From: SKLM01 sp964421785
Lineage (GTDB): Bacteria > Chloroflexota > Anaerolineae > B4-G1
Assembly: GCA_964421785.1 (NCBI GenBank)
Contig: CAYQZG010000063.1
Coordinates: 1-21,776 of the forward strand
Length of the DNA stretch: 21,776 nucleotides
Direction: 5' to 3'
This document shows, in pieces, positions 1-6,187 of the stretch. The notes under the pieces were generated by a model. It saw nothing but the letters and a program-made list of their open reading frames with translations, did no database searches and was not told where the DNA came from. How positions within the stretch are numbered: position 1 is the stretch's first letter; each line of letters begins with the position of its first letter. A program made the translations under genes and the position numbers.

Positions 1-748
1 CGGTCAGATGGCGAATGATGCGCCCCAACCAGACCTCGTCCCACTCGCCATAGCGGGCGATTGCCTCCAGCAGCTTCGGGTCGTCGGCACGGGGGTCGTC
101 GCCGGTCTCCAGGTAGTGGAACAGATGGAGCCTCATCAGTTTGTCCGCGAACTCGGTGATGGACCAGTCGAAAACCTGAGCCGAATCCCGCACCTCCGGC
201 CAAGCGCGCGACATCACCTGGATGAGGATCTGGAGGCGACCGTAGTATCTCAGCTGGTCGATGATCTGGGAGAAGATGCTCAGGTTGGACGCCAGCTCCT
301 CGACGAAAGGCAGCAGCAGCTGAGGGATGTCGTCCCACCGCCCCGCGGCGACGGCGTCGGAGACCAGGTCCCTCTGGTAATGGCCAGCGTGCTGACGGTA
401 GACGTCGGGCGCCTCCGCGCGCAGATCCTCCACGATCTCGGCATAGCGCGCCCGGCCTTGTGGTTCATTCGTGTCGAGAAGGCCGCGGATCGTGCTTACC
501 ATCTCAATGGCCGCCTCGCTCTCTATCTCCCCGGACGCCACGGCCTCGTGGAAGAGAGCCTCCTTACCGTCCAGGCCAGTGACATCGAACTTGTCCCAGA
601 AGCGATCCCAATCCCAGGCTTCCTCAGACGCCTCGGCCTCCGGGGTCTCCGAAGCCACGTCGCTCTGGGCAGACTCGGCCTTCTGGCGCTCGATGGCCTT
701 CTGAAGGCGCTTCAACTCCCGCCGCCGCCTCTCCTCTTTTGATGACAT
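1..748 (-). CDS. Hypothetical helical protein, 3' part outside window
   Basis: An open frame runs from an ATG at 746-748 to the window edge without a stop, giving at least 249 residues. The start is preceded by GGGGAG about seven bases upstream. The N-terminus is highly charged (MSSKEERRRRELKRLQKAIE), then comes an acidic, Trp-rich stretch around residues 35-50 (EEAWDWDRFWDKFD). The remainder looks mostly alpha-helical, with Leu-rich segments such as the one holding IPQLLLPFVEELASN. I see no signal peptide, membrane helix or catalytic motif and do not recognise a family. It lies downstream of amrS on the same strand, separated by 168 bases that contain two copies of a near-palindromic repeat, so co-transcription is possible but not shown. 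The charged N-terminus suggests a cytoplasmic protein. The coding call is fairly sure; the function is unknown. Confidence 0.7.
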   Translation of the reverse strand, partial: MSSKEERRRRELKRLQKAIERQKAESAQSDVASETPEAEASEEAWDWDRFWDKFDVTGLDGKEALFHEAVASGEIESEAAIEMVSTIRGLLDTNEPQGRARYAEIVEDLRAEAPDVYRQHAGHYQRDLVSDAVAAGRWDDIPQLLLPFVEELASNLSIFSQIIDQLRYYGRLQILIQVMSRAWPEVRDSAQVFDWSITEFADKLMRLHLFHYLETGDDPRADDPKLLEAIARYGEWDEVWLGRIIRHLT

Positions 749-789
749 CGCCTCGAACTCCCCAATACTACAACATCATGCCCGCCAAG

Positions 790-806
790 AGACTTCCGAA
801 GTCTGC
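790..806. repeat. Near-palindromic 17-bp repeat, copy 1
   Basis: The 17-mer agacttccgaagtctgc has arms AGACTT and AAGTCT around a CCG centre. An identical copy lies at 875-891. Both are in the intergenic region between amrS and the first gene. The role is unknown; a REP-like element or a protein-binding site are options. Confidence 0.6.
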
Positions 807-874
807 ACGATTGTGCTAGACAGGCCAGGAATCGTCCTGTGAGCCCCCCTATACCGCGTTGGGCATGGACCCCA

Positions 875-891
875 AGACTTCCGAAGTCTGC
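875..891. repeat. Near-palindromic 17-bp repeat, copy 2
   Basis: Exact second copy of the repeat at 790-806, in the same orientation and 85 bases away, 26 bases beyond the amrS stop codon. Identity stops at the edges of the 17-mer, so this is not simply a longer duplication. Confidence 0.6.
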
Positions 892-916
892 TCCTTTGGC
901 AGGTGCGGTTGTCGCG

Positions 917-1960
917 CTAACCGGGCGCCAGGCCGACGCCGGCCACGGGCGTGCCGCAGTTGGGGCATACCTGCCCGGGGGCGACGTGGTTCGCCAGGAT
1001 GGTGTAGCCCCTGCGGCGGATCAGCAACTCGCCGCAGACGTGGCATTCGGTGTTCGCCTCGCCCGGCACGTTGCCCACGAAGATATAGCGCAGCCCCTCC
1101 TCCCGGCCGATCTCCAGCGCCCGGCGCAGCGTCGCCACCGGCGTCGGCGGCACGTGCCGCATCTGATACCCGGGATAGAAGCGGCTGATGTGCCAGGGCG
1201 TCTCCGGCCCCAGCTCCTGGGCGACGAAGCGCGCCGCGTCCCGCAGCTCCTCCTCGTCGTCGTTGAGGTCGGGGATCACCAACGTGGTCACCTCGACCCA
1301 GATGCCCAGCTCCTTCATCTTCCTCAGGCTGTCCAGGACCGGCTGCAGGCGCCCGCCGACGTAGCGGCGGTAGGTCTCGTCGCGGAACGCCTTCAGGTCG
1401 ACGTTGGCCGCGTCCAGGTAGGGGTCGAAGGTCTCCAACATCTCGTTGGCGCCAGACGTCATGAACCCGTTGGTGACGTAGACGTTGGCGATGCCCTCCT
1501 GGTGGGCCAGCTTCGCCGTGTCGTAGGCGTACTCGAAGAAGATGGTGGGCTCGGTGTAAGTGTAGGCGATGCTGCGGCAGCGGGAGCGCTTCGCCCCGGC
1601 GACGACCTCCTCCGGGCCGGCCCTCTCCCCCACGATGAGGCCCGTCTCCCGCGGCATCTGGGAGATGTTGGCGTTCTGGCACCACTCACAGTGGAAGTTG
1701 CAGCCCACCGTGGCGATGGAGTAGGCTCTCGTGCCGGGGTAGAAATGGGCCAGCGGCTTCTTCTCCACCGGGTCGACGTGCTGGGAGATGGTGCGCCCGT
1801 ACACCAAGGTGTAGAGCGTGCCGCCCCGATTCTCCCGCACGGCGCAGATCCCGCGCTTGCCGTCCGCGATGCGGCAGCGATGGGCGCATAGGTAGCACTG
1901 CACCCGTCGATCCTCCAGCTTGTCGTAGAGCCTGGCTTCCGTCAGGTCATCCTCTTTCAT
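917..1960 (-). CDS. amrS: AmmeMemoRadiSam-system radical SAM enzyme AmrS
   Basis: A 347-residue radical SAM protein. The cluster motif C-x3-C-x2-C is at Cys87, Cys91 and Cys94 (GCNFHCEWCQN). An N-terminal Cys group at 22, 25, 29 and 39 (CYLCAHRC...GIC) and a C-terminal zinc-ribbon-like pair (ECHVCG ... CPNCG) match the AmrS/PflA-like family. The protein should use a 4Fe-4S cluster and S-adenosylmethionine to generate a 5'-deoxyadenosyl radical; the substrate of AmrS is not established. The usual partner genes (AMMECR1, MEMO1 type) are not in this window. The ATG at 1958-1960 was chosen because it overlaps the TGA of the transporter gene (ATGA) and matches the family N-terminus; an in-frame extension to 2119 runs through the transporter gene in another frame and is rejected. 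It is the last gene of the four-gene metal cassette. Confidence 0.9.
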   Translation of the reverse strand: MKEDDLTEARLYDKLEDRRVQCYLCAHRCRIADGKRGICAVRENRGGTLYTLVYGRTISQHVDPVEKKPLAHFYPGTRAYSIATVGCNFHCEWCQNANISQMPRETGLIVGERAGPEEVVAGAKRSRCRSIAYTYTEPTIFFEYAYDTAKLAHQEGIANVYVTNGFMTSGANEMLETFDPYLDAANVDLKAFRDETYRRYVGGRLQPVLDSLRKMKELGIWVEVTTLVIPDLNDDEEELRDAARFVAQELGPETPWHISRFYPGYQMRHVPPTPVATLRRALEIGREEGLRYIFVGNVPGEANTECHVCGELLIRRRGYTILANHVAPGQVCPNCGTPVAGVGLAPG

Positions 1961-3204
1961 CGCACGTCCCTCTCCCGCGCCTCGGCCAAAGCGTCGTCCA
2001 GCGTCCCGGCCTCGGTCTGGCGCATCTCCACCGCAGCGTCGCCAAAGACGTAGACGGGGCCTTTCCCCTGCAAGCTCTCGCTGAGGAAGACGATGTCGGC
2101 CTTCTGTTCGACGAGCCACTCCGCCACCCTGATGCCCTTGGCCCGCTCCTGGTCCAGGTAGGGATTGTCCAGCATCCGCCGTTCCTCCACCACCCCGTCC
2201 TCCAGACGGAGCCTGACCAGCGCGAAGAGCGGCGCCTCGCCGAAATGCTCGCTGAGCGCACCGTCAGCGTCGGCCAGGGGAGCGGCGTAGCAGAGATGGG
2301 TCCGCTCCATCGGTTCGGCATGGATGAGGACGCGCTCCACGTAGGGGACGGCCTGGTCGATCTTCTCCTCAATGCGGCGCGTGATCGTCTCGGCCCGCTC
2401 CAGGTCACGCACACGGAGCGTGAGCTCGGCCTCCACGAAGCGAAAACGTCCCGCGTTTCGCCCGGTGACCCACGCCAGCTCGGCCACCGCGGGTTCCTCC
2501 AGGATGATCTCCCGGATCTCCAGCAAGGTATCGGGATCGAGGGAGGCGTCGAGCAGCACGCGCATCCCGTCGCCGAGGAGCTCCCAGCCGGTCTTGCCGA
2601 TCGCGACCACGATGACGAGCGCCGCGAGGCGATCCAGGGGTAGCTCAAACCACTGGCCCAACAGGGCGGCGAAGACCACGCCGGTGGTGAAGACGTGAGC
2701 GCGGTACTCCTTGGCATCGGCGATGAGGGCCGGGGAGTTGGCCGCCTGGCCGGCCCGCAGCTCGAAGTGGCTGAAGACGAGGGGGATGATGGTCGCCACG
2801 ACCACGCCCCCCAGCATCCAGGGGTCGACGACCGCCTTGCTGGGCGGCGTGAAGAGGGCATCGCGCGCGATCTCATAGGCGGTGACGAAGATCATCACGG
2901 CCAACCCCACGGTGATCACGTTCTCCAGCTTGTAGAGGCCGTAGGGGAAGGCCTTCGTCTTTCGCGTGGAGAGCTTGAGGCCGATCAGGACCGCCACCGC
3001 GGTCAAGAAGTCGACCAGATTATGGATCATCTCGGCCTGGACCGCCAGGCTGCCCGATGCGAGCGCGACGATCAGGTTGATGGCGGCCAGGACGACGTTG
3101 ATGCCGATGGAGTACCAGCCCCAGCGCTCGACGTTGTCCGGGCCGTTGCGAGCGTCGGGCCCACCACGGGCTGCCACGGCCGCGACCGGCTGCTCCTCAC
3201 CCAT
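1957..3204 (-). CDS. CDF cation transporter fused to a NifX/NafY-like domain
   Basis: A 415-residue fusion. Residues about 28-225 are a cation diffusion facilitator membrane domain with about six helices and the family signature FPYGLYKLEN (86-95). These transporters export divalent metals in exchange for protons. A cytoplasmic ferredoxin-like region follows (about 226-300). Residues about 301-410 resemble the dinitrogenase iron-molybdenum cofactor (NifX/NafY) domain: LSEHFGEAPLF, then a segment on GIRVAEWLVEQKADIVF. The expected metal site in TM2 is HNLVD (His61, Asp65), but the TM5 position reads EYRAH (Glu166, His170) where the family usually has His/Asp-x3-Asp, so metal selectivity is uncertain. 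Its ATG overlaps the previous gene's stop by one base (TGATG), and its own stop overlaps the amrS start (ATGA), pointing to translational coupling. Nickel or another transition metal is an inference from the CooT neighbour. Confidence 0.88.
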   Translation of the reverse strand: MGEEQPVAAVAARGGPDARNGPDNVERWGWYSIGINVVLAAINLIVALASGSLAVQAEMIHNLVDFLTAVAVLIGLKLSTRKTKAFPYGLYKLENVITVGLAVMIFVTAYEIARDALFTPPSKAVVDPWMLGGVVVATIIPLVFSHFELRAGQAANSPALIADAKEYRAHVFTTGVVFAALLGQWFELPLDRLAALVIVVAIGKTGWELLGDGMRVLLDASLDPDTLLEIREIILEEPAVAELAWVTGRNAGRFRFVEAELTLRVRDLERAETITRRIEEKIDQAVPYVERVLIHAEPMERTHLCYAAPLADADGALSEHFGEAPLFALVRLRLEDGVVEERRMLDNPYLDQERAKGIRVAEWLVEQKADIVFLSESLQGKGPVYVFGDAAVEMRQTEAGTLDDALAEARERDVR

Positions 3205-3425
3205 CAGTCGTGCGCATGCTCGTGGGGATGATGATGCGCCCCCCCGAGCGTCTCCAGCGCCTCCTCCAGGCGCGCGTTAGCCTCCTCGATGAGCTGGGCG
3301 GCCGAGAGGATGGATGCCTCGGCCTCGCCAGCGCGCCCGGCCCAGTCGCGGAACTCCCCGGCGTGCTCACTGTTGTGCTCAATCCAGTGCGGCAGCAAGA
3401 CGCGCAGCTTCTCAAGATCTTTCAT
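3204..3425 (-). CDS. Small protein with histidine-rich C-terminal tail
   Basis: A 73-residue soluble protein. Residues 1-60 look helical (LRVLLPHWIEHNSEHAGEF, then a region rich in Ala and Glu), and the last 13 residues carry five His with acidic residues (GGAHHHPHEHAHD), a likely metal-binding tail. The internal HWIEHNSEH adds three more His. It may belong to a small uncharacterised domain family found beside CooT genes, but I cannot confirm a family name. Its start overlaps the CooT stop by four bases (ATGA) and its stop overlaps the transporter start by one base, so it is almost certainly made with them. A metallochaperone or metal buffer passing ions to the CDF transporter is a reasonable inference from context. 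Confidence 0.8.
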   Translation of the reverse strand: MKDLEKLRVLLPHWIEHNSEHAGEFRDWAGRAGEAEASILSAAQLIEEANARLEEALETLGGAHHHPHEHAHD

Positions 3426-3610
3426 GCTTCCTCCTCCAGCGGCTCCAGTTGTACCCGATGTTTAAGAAAATCGACGTGAAGGACGCGCCCCGGCACAATC
3501 TGGGGCTCCTCGAAGAACGACGTCAGGCGGACGCCATCCTCGACCAACACCATCCCGGTCACTTCCCGGGCCACTTCCTCATCACCAAGATAGACCGTCG
3601 CTTGACACAT
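3422..3610 (-). CDS. CooT family nickel-binding protein
   Basis: A 62-residue protein starting MCQATVYLGDEEV and containing EEPQIVPGRVLHVDFLKHRV, the pattern of the CooT family of small beta-rich proteins. In the characterised member from Rhodospirillum rubrum, the Cys right after the initiator Met binds nickel at a dimer interface; that Cys2 is present here. The ATG at 3608-3610 is preferred over an in-frame upstream start at 3670 because it has AGGAG seven bases upstream and puts Cys at position 2; the longer form would bury it. It is the first gene of the cassette and overlaps the next start by four bases. No anaerobic CO dehydrogenase gene is visible here, so it may supply another nickel protein or act as a sensor. 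The family call is confident; the physiological partner is unknown. Confidence 0.85.
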   Translation of the reverse strand: MCQATVYLGDEEVAREVTGMVLVEDGVRLTSFFEEPQIVPGRVLHVDFLKHRVQLEPLEEEA

Positions 3611-3635
3611 AACACTCCTATTCCACTCGTCTATG

Positions 3636-3735
3636 ACCTTCCCGAAAGCCAGGGGGGAGGACATAAGCATAGACAGATATCACTCTTAAGCGAATTTCCG
3701 GCCGAGCTCACCGATCCGGAAGCTTTCGGGAAGGT
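3636..3735 (-). promoter_or_regulatory. Candidate structured leader of the metal cassette
   Basis: A perfect 14-bp inverted repeat (accttcccgaaagc at 3636-3649 and its reverse complement at 3722-3735) encloses 72 bases upstream of the CooT start. On the minus strand the first arm is followed almost at once by a second possible helix, TTCCGG paired with CCGGAA. The outer stem ends 25 bases before the ATG. This could be a folded 5' leader controlling the metal genes, or a DNA site or small insertion. It is not a usual terminator: the loop is long and there is no T-run. The function is inferred from position only. Confidence 0.45.
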
Positions 3736-3761
3736 TCTTGCCTCTTGAACGCTGACCACCG

Positions 3762-4553
3762 TCATAGGCTGAACTCCGCCACCAGGAACGTGTGGTCCGA
3801 TGGCCGCTCCGCCCGTCGCGCATCGACGTCGATCCAGGATGCCGTGGAACGCTCGGCCAGCGGCTCGGTGGCCCAGACGTGATCCACGCGCCAACCGATC
3901 CCGCGCTCGATGGGATCCTTGGCGCGGTAATCGTAGTAGGTGTACTGGTCCTCCTCGCCAGGGTGATGGCGCCGGAAGACGTCGACGAAGCCCCAGGCCT
4001 TCACCTGATCGAGGGCCGCCCGAGCCCGGGGATGGAAGTCGACGTGGTTCGCCTTCCCCTTGGGATCGTAGATGTCGATCGGTTCGGGCGCCACGTTGAA
4101 GTCCCCCATCCAGAGCAGTGGCTCACGGGGGTCGTAGTGACGCTCGAAGAGGGCGCGAAGCCGGTCGAACCAGGCCAGCTTGTACTGGAAATGCTCCGAA
4201 TCGGGCGAGCGGCCCTGGGGCACGTAGGTGTTGACCACCGGCAGGCCGGCATAGACCGCGCGGATGAGGCGCGGCCCGTCGGGCTGGCCGCCGTCATCGA
4301 AGCCGTAGGCGACGTCCTGCGGCTCCAGGGAGCTGAGCATCGCCACGCCGGCATAGGACTTCTGCCCCCGATAGACGACGTGGTAGCCGGCCTCCCGGAT
4401 GGGATCCGCGGGGAAGTCCTTGTCCTGCACCTTGGTCTCCTGGACGCAGAGAATGTGAGCCCGCTCTCGGTCCAACCAATCGAGGATGAGGTCCATCCGC
4501 GCTCGAATTGAGTTTGCGTTGTAGGTCGCCACCTTCAGCAGGTCGTTGGACAC
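3762..4553 (-). CDS. xthA: Exodeoxyribonuclease III
   Basis: A 263-residue member of the exonuclease/endonuclease/phosphatase family. It removes nucleotides 3' to 5' and cleaves DNA at abasic sites in base excision repair. Motifs seen: ATYNANSIRAR (9-19), VQETK with the metal-binding Glu39, NTYVPQG, MGDFNVAP (the Asp-Asn pair), WRVDHVWAT and the C-terminal SDHTFL with the catalytic Asp-His. The length matches the family. The start is GTG at 4551-4553, with a purine-rich GAGGGAGGGAG just upstream; no ATG gives a better match. The 3' end lies 151 bases before the CooT start on the same strand. The 5' side abuts the 98-bp repeat array, so its promoter must lie in or beyond that array. Confidence 0.93.
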   Translation of the reverse strand: MSNDLLKVATYNANSIRARMDLILDWLDRERAHILCVQETKVQDKDFPADPIREAGYHVVYRGQKSYAGVAMLSSLEPQDVAYGFDDGGQPDGPRLIRAVYAGLPVVNTYVPQGRSPDSEHFQYKLAWFDRLRALFERHYDPREPLLWMGDFNVAPEPIDIYDPKGKANHVDFHPRARAALDQVKAWGFVDVFRRHHPGEEDQYTYYDYRAKDPIERGIGWRVDHVWATEPLAERSTASWIDVDARRAERPSDHTFLVAEFSL

Positions 4554-4604
4554 GTCTCCCTCCCTCTATCAACATGGCGATGGCACATGGACATGGTGCG
4601 CTTT

Positions 4605-5201
4605 CGACCGCGACGCCCTCGAGGACGAGGGCTCTGAGCGCGGGTACGCTTTTTGCTCCCAGACCCCGTCTCGGGGTCGCCCTCCGGCACCAATCGCTCT
4701 CTCGACCACAACGCCCTCGAGGACGAGGGCCCTGAGCGCGGATACAATTGCTGCTCCCAGACCCCGTCTCGGGGTCGCCCCCCGGCGCCAATCGCCCTCT
4801 CGACCCCGACGCCCTCGAGGACGAGGGCTCTGAGCGCGGATACAATTGCTGCTCCCAGACCCCGTCTCGGGGTCGTCCCTCGGCGTGAATCACCCTCTCG
4901 ACCCCGACGCCCTCGGGGACGAGGGCTTCGAGCGCGGGTACGCTTTTTGCTCCCAGACCCCGTCTCGGGGTCGCCCTCCGGCACNNNNNNNNNNNNNNNN
5001 NNNNNNNNNNNNNNNNNNNNNNNNNNNNNNNNNNNNNNNNNNNNNNNNNNNNNNNNNNNNNNNNNNNNNNNNNNNNNNNNNNNNGAGCGCGGGTACGCTT
5101 TTTGCTCCCAGACCCCGTCTCGGGGTCGCCCTCCGGCACCAATCGCTCTCTCGACCACAACGCCCTCGAGGACGAGGGCTGTGAGCGCGGGTGTGATCGC
5201 T
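4605..5201. repeat. Tandem 98-bp repeat array with two hairpins per unit
   Basis: Units start at 4605, 4703, 4801 and 4899, spaced exactly 98 bases, and resume after an N gap with a unit starting at 5152. Each full unit holds hairpin 1 (gccctcgaggacgagggc, 7-bp stem) and hairpin 2 (gaccccgtctcggggtc, 7-bp stem). The spacer between them has two versions: gggtacgctttttgctccc (units 1 and 4 and the post-gap copy) and a form with ggatacaattgctgctccc (units 2 and 3). The last copy is partial and stops near the universal stress gene's stop codon. Several frames are open through the array, but the identical units and strong stems argue against coding. It fills the 650-base gap between the universal stress gene and xthA. 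Confidence 0.92.
4985..5084. other. 100-N assembly gap
   Basis: Exactly 100 N, a conventional placeholder size. The 55 bases before it (4930-4984) are identical to the 55 bases after it (5085-5139), so the flanks may simply overlap and the gap may not exist physically. The true number of repeat units is therefore unknown. Confidence 0.97.
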
Positions 5202-5203
5202 CC

Positions 5204-5653
5204 CTAGTCTTGAATCAGCGAGCGGACGACCAGGAGGGGCCGATCGACGCGATGGAGCACGCCGGCGGCCACGCTGCCGTAGAAGCACTGCGACAGGCCG
5301 CTTCGCCCGTGGCTGGCGATGGCGATCAGGTCCGCGCCCTCTCTCTCCGCTGCGTCGGTGATGGCCTCCACGACGGGCCCCTGAAAGACGACCGCCTTGG
5401 CCTCAATACCCTTCTCGCGGAACTCGCCATAGCGCGCCTGGACGTACCGCTCGGCGTCCTGGCGCCGCTGATCGAGATCCTGCTGGTGAATCGTGATCGG
5501 CATGCCCTCGGGTCCCGCGACGTAGGGAATGGGCTCGAGGACACGCAGGAAGACCACCTTTGCGCCATACCGCTGGGCCAACTCCTCCACGTGAGGCAGG
5601 ATCGCCTCCGCACGCTTCGATCCGTCCAGCGGGACGAGGATTGTCTTGTACAT
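5204..5653 (-). CDS. Universal stress protein (UspA family)
   Basis: A 149-residue single-domain protein. It begins MYKTILVPLDGSKRAEAILP, the usual first strand and loop, and near residues 113-126 has ASHGRSGLSQCFYGS, the nucleotide-binding G-2x-G-9x-G-S pattern with its first Gly replaced by Ala. That pattern suggests an ATP-binding type of Usp. Such proteins are cytoplasmic and help cells survive starvation, oxidants and other stress; the exact role here cannot be told. The ATG at 5651-5653 has AGAGGAG about eight bases upstream. The gene stands alone between two repeat regions: the 98-bp array begins right after its stop, and a related single hairpin copy lies just upstream of its start. 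Confidence 0.92.
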   Translation of the reverse strand: MYKTILVPLDGSKRAEAILPHVEELAQRYGAKVVFLRVLEPIPYVAGPEGMPITIHQQDLDQRRQDAERYVQARYGEFREKGIEAKAVVFQGPVVEAITDAAEREGADLIAIASHGRSGLSQCFYGSVAAGVLHRVDRPLLVVRSLIQD

Positions 5654-5676
5654 AGCGTCAATCTCCTCTTTCGAGT

Positions 5677-5725
5677 GACTGCGACGCCCTCAAGGATGAG
5701 GGCTGCGAGCACAGGTGCGGGCGAT
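5677..5725. repeat. Isolated diverged copy of the 98-bp repeat (hairpin 1 part)
   Basis: About 49 bases match the first part of the 98-bp unit. The stem reads gccctcaaggatgagggc: relative to the array, one G-C pair has become A-T by changes on both arms, so pairing is kept. It sits between the start of the universal stress gene and the stop of the upstream ORF, so the repeat family flanks that gene on both sides. Confidence 0.75.
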
Positions 5726-5728
5726 CAG

Positions 5729-6187
5729 TCAATCACTTGCCAAGCGAACTTTCTCAAGAATCCGAAACCTCCTCCGCCCCTCGACCAGGGAGAGGACGAG
5801 CCATCGGGCATCAAAGAGGCGACGGGGAGACGAGAACGCGTCGCCGAGACCGTCAACGTCTCCATCAGGGACGCCGTCGAGCGCCGTGACGTACCGCGGC
5901 ACGTATCCCCGGTCAGACGGAAAATGGGCCCTTATGCCCTCCGAGCCAAGAACCCGCTCGACCCTCCTGCCGAACGCCCTGAGCTCAAGTGTACTCCGAA
6001 CGCGCCAACGAAGCAAGCGCGACTGCCAGAAGGGATGCTCGATCAAGGCCAACGCGTCCGCCAGAATGGGAAACGGCTGCACGCCCGCGAGCCCCTTGGC
6101 CAGAAGTTGAACCACGCCCTGCCGTCGGGACGACGGCGCTCCAGCCGGAACCGCTGGCAGGTCAGGGGAATCCGTCCCCCCGCTCAA
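5729..6187 (-). CDS. Hypothetical protein coupled to the Mo-hydroxylase gene
   Basis: A 152-residue open frame on the same strand as, and directly after, the molybdenum hydroxylase gene. The proposed TTG start at 6185-6187 overlaps the preceding TGA (TTGA), the overlap style used by other genes in this window. The protein is rich in Arg, Leu and Val, with segments such as LIEHPFWQSRLLRWRV and FPSDRGYVPRYVTALDG. I recognise no domain, membrane helix or metal motif. Hydroxylase loci often contain accessory genes for cofactor insertion (XdhC type), but this sequence does not show that family's features, so no role is assigned. There is no internal ATG; a pseudogene or non-coding open frame in GC-rich DNA is the main alternative. 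Confidence 0.45.
   Translation of the reverse strand: MSGGTDSPDLPAVPAGAPSSRRQGVVQLLAKGLAGVQPFPILADALALIEHPFWQSRLLRWRVRSTLELRAFGRRVERVLGSEGIRAHFPSDRGYVPRYVTALDGVPDGDVDGLGDAFSSPRRLFDARWLVLSLVEGRRRFRILEKVRLASD

Noticed and set aside
8..742. 244-codon plus-strand open frame at the window start
   Set aside because: The minus strand is open through the whole stretch with a ribosome site and a more protein-like composition; the plus product looks like a shadow.
839..1891. 350-codon plus-strand open frame
   Set aside because: Antisense shadow of amrS in GC-rich DNA; no motifs.
1961..2119. N-terminal extension of AmrS
   Set aside because: The added residues are Arg/Gly-rich, overlap the transporter in another frame, and precede an ATG with a natural ATGA coupling.
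4605..5201. Possible CRISPR array
   Set aside because: Whole 98-bp units repeat, with no unique spacers between short repeats and no cas genes nearby.
4535..5288. Overlapping open frames through the repeat array on both strands
   Set aside because: They run through N positions and through identical 98-bp units with strong hairpins; frame openness follows from base composition.
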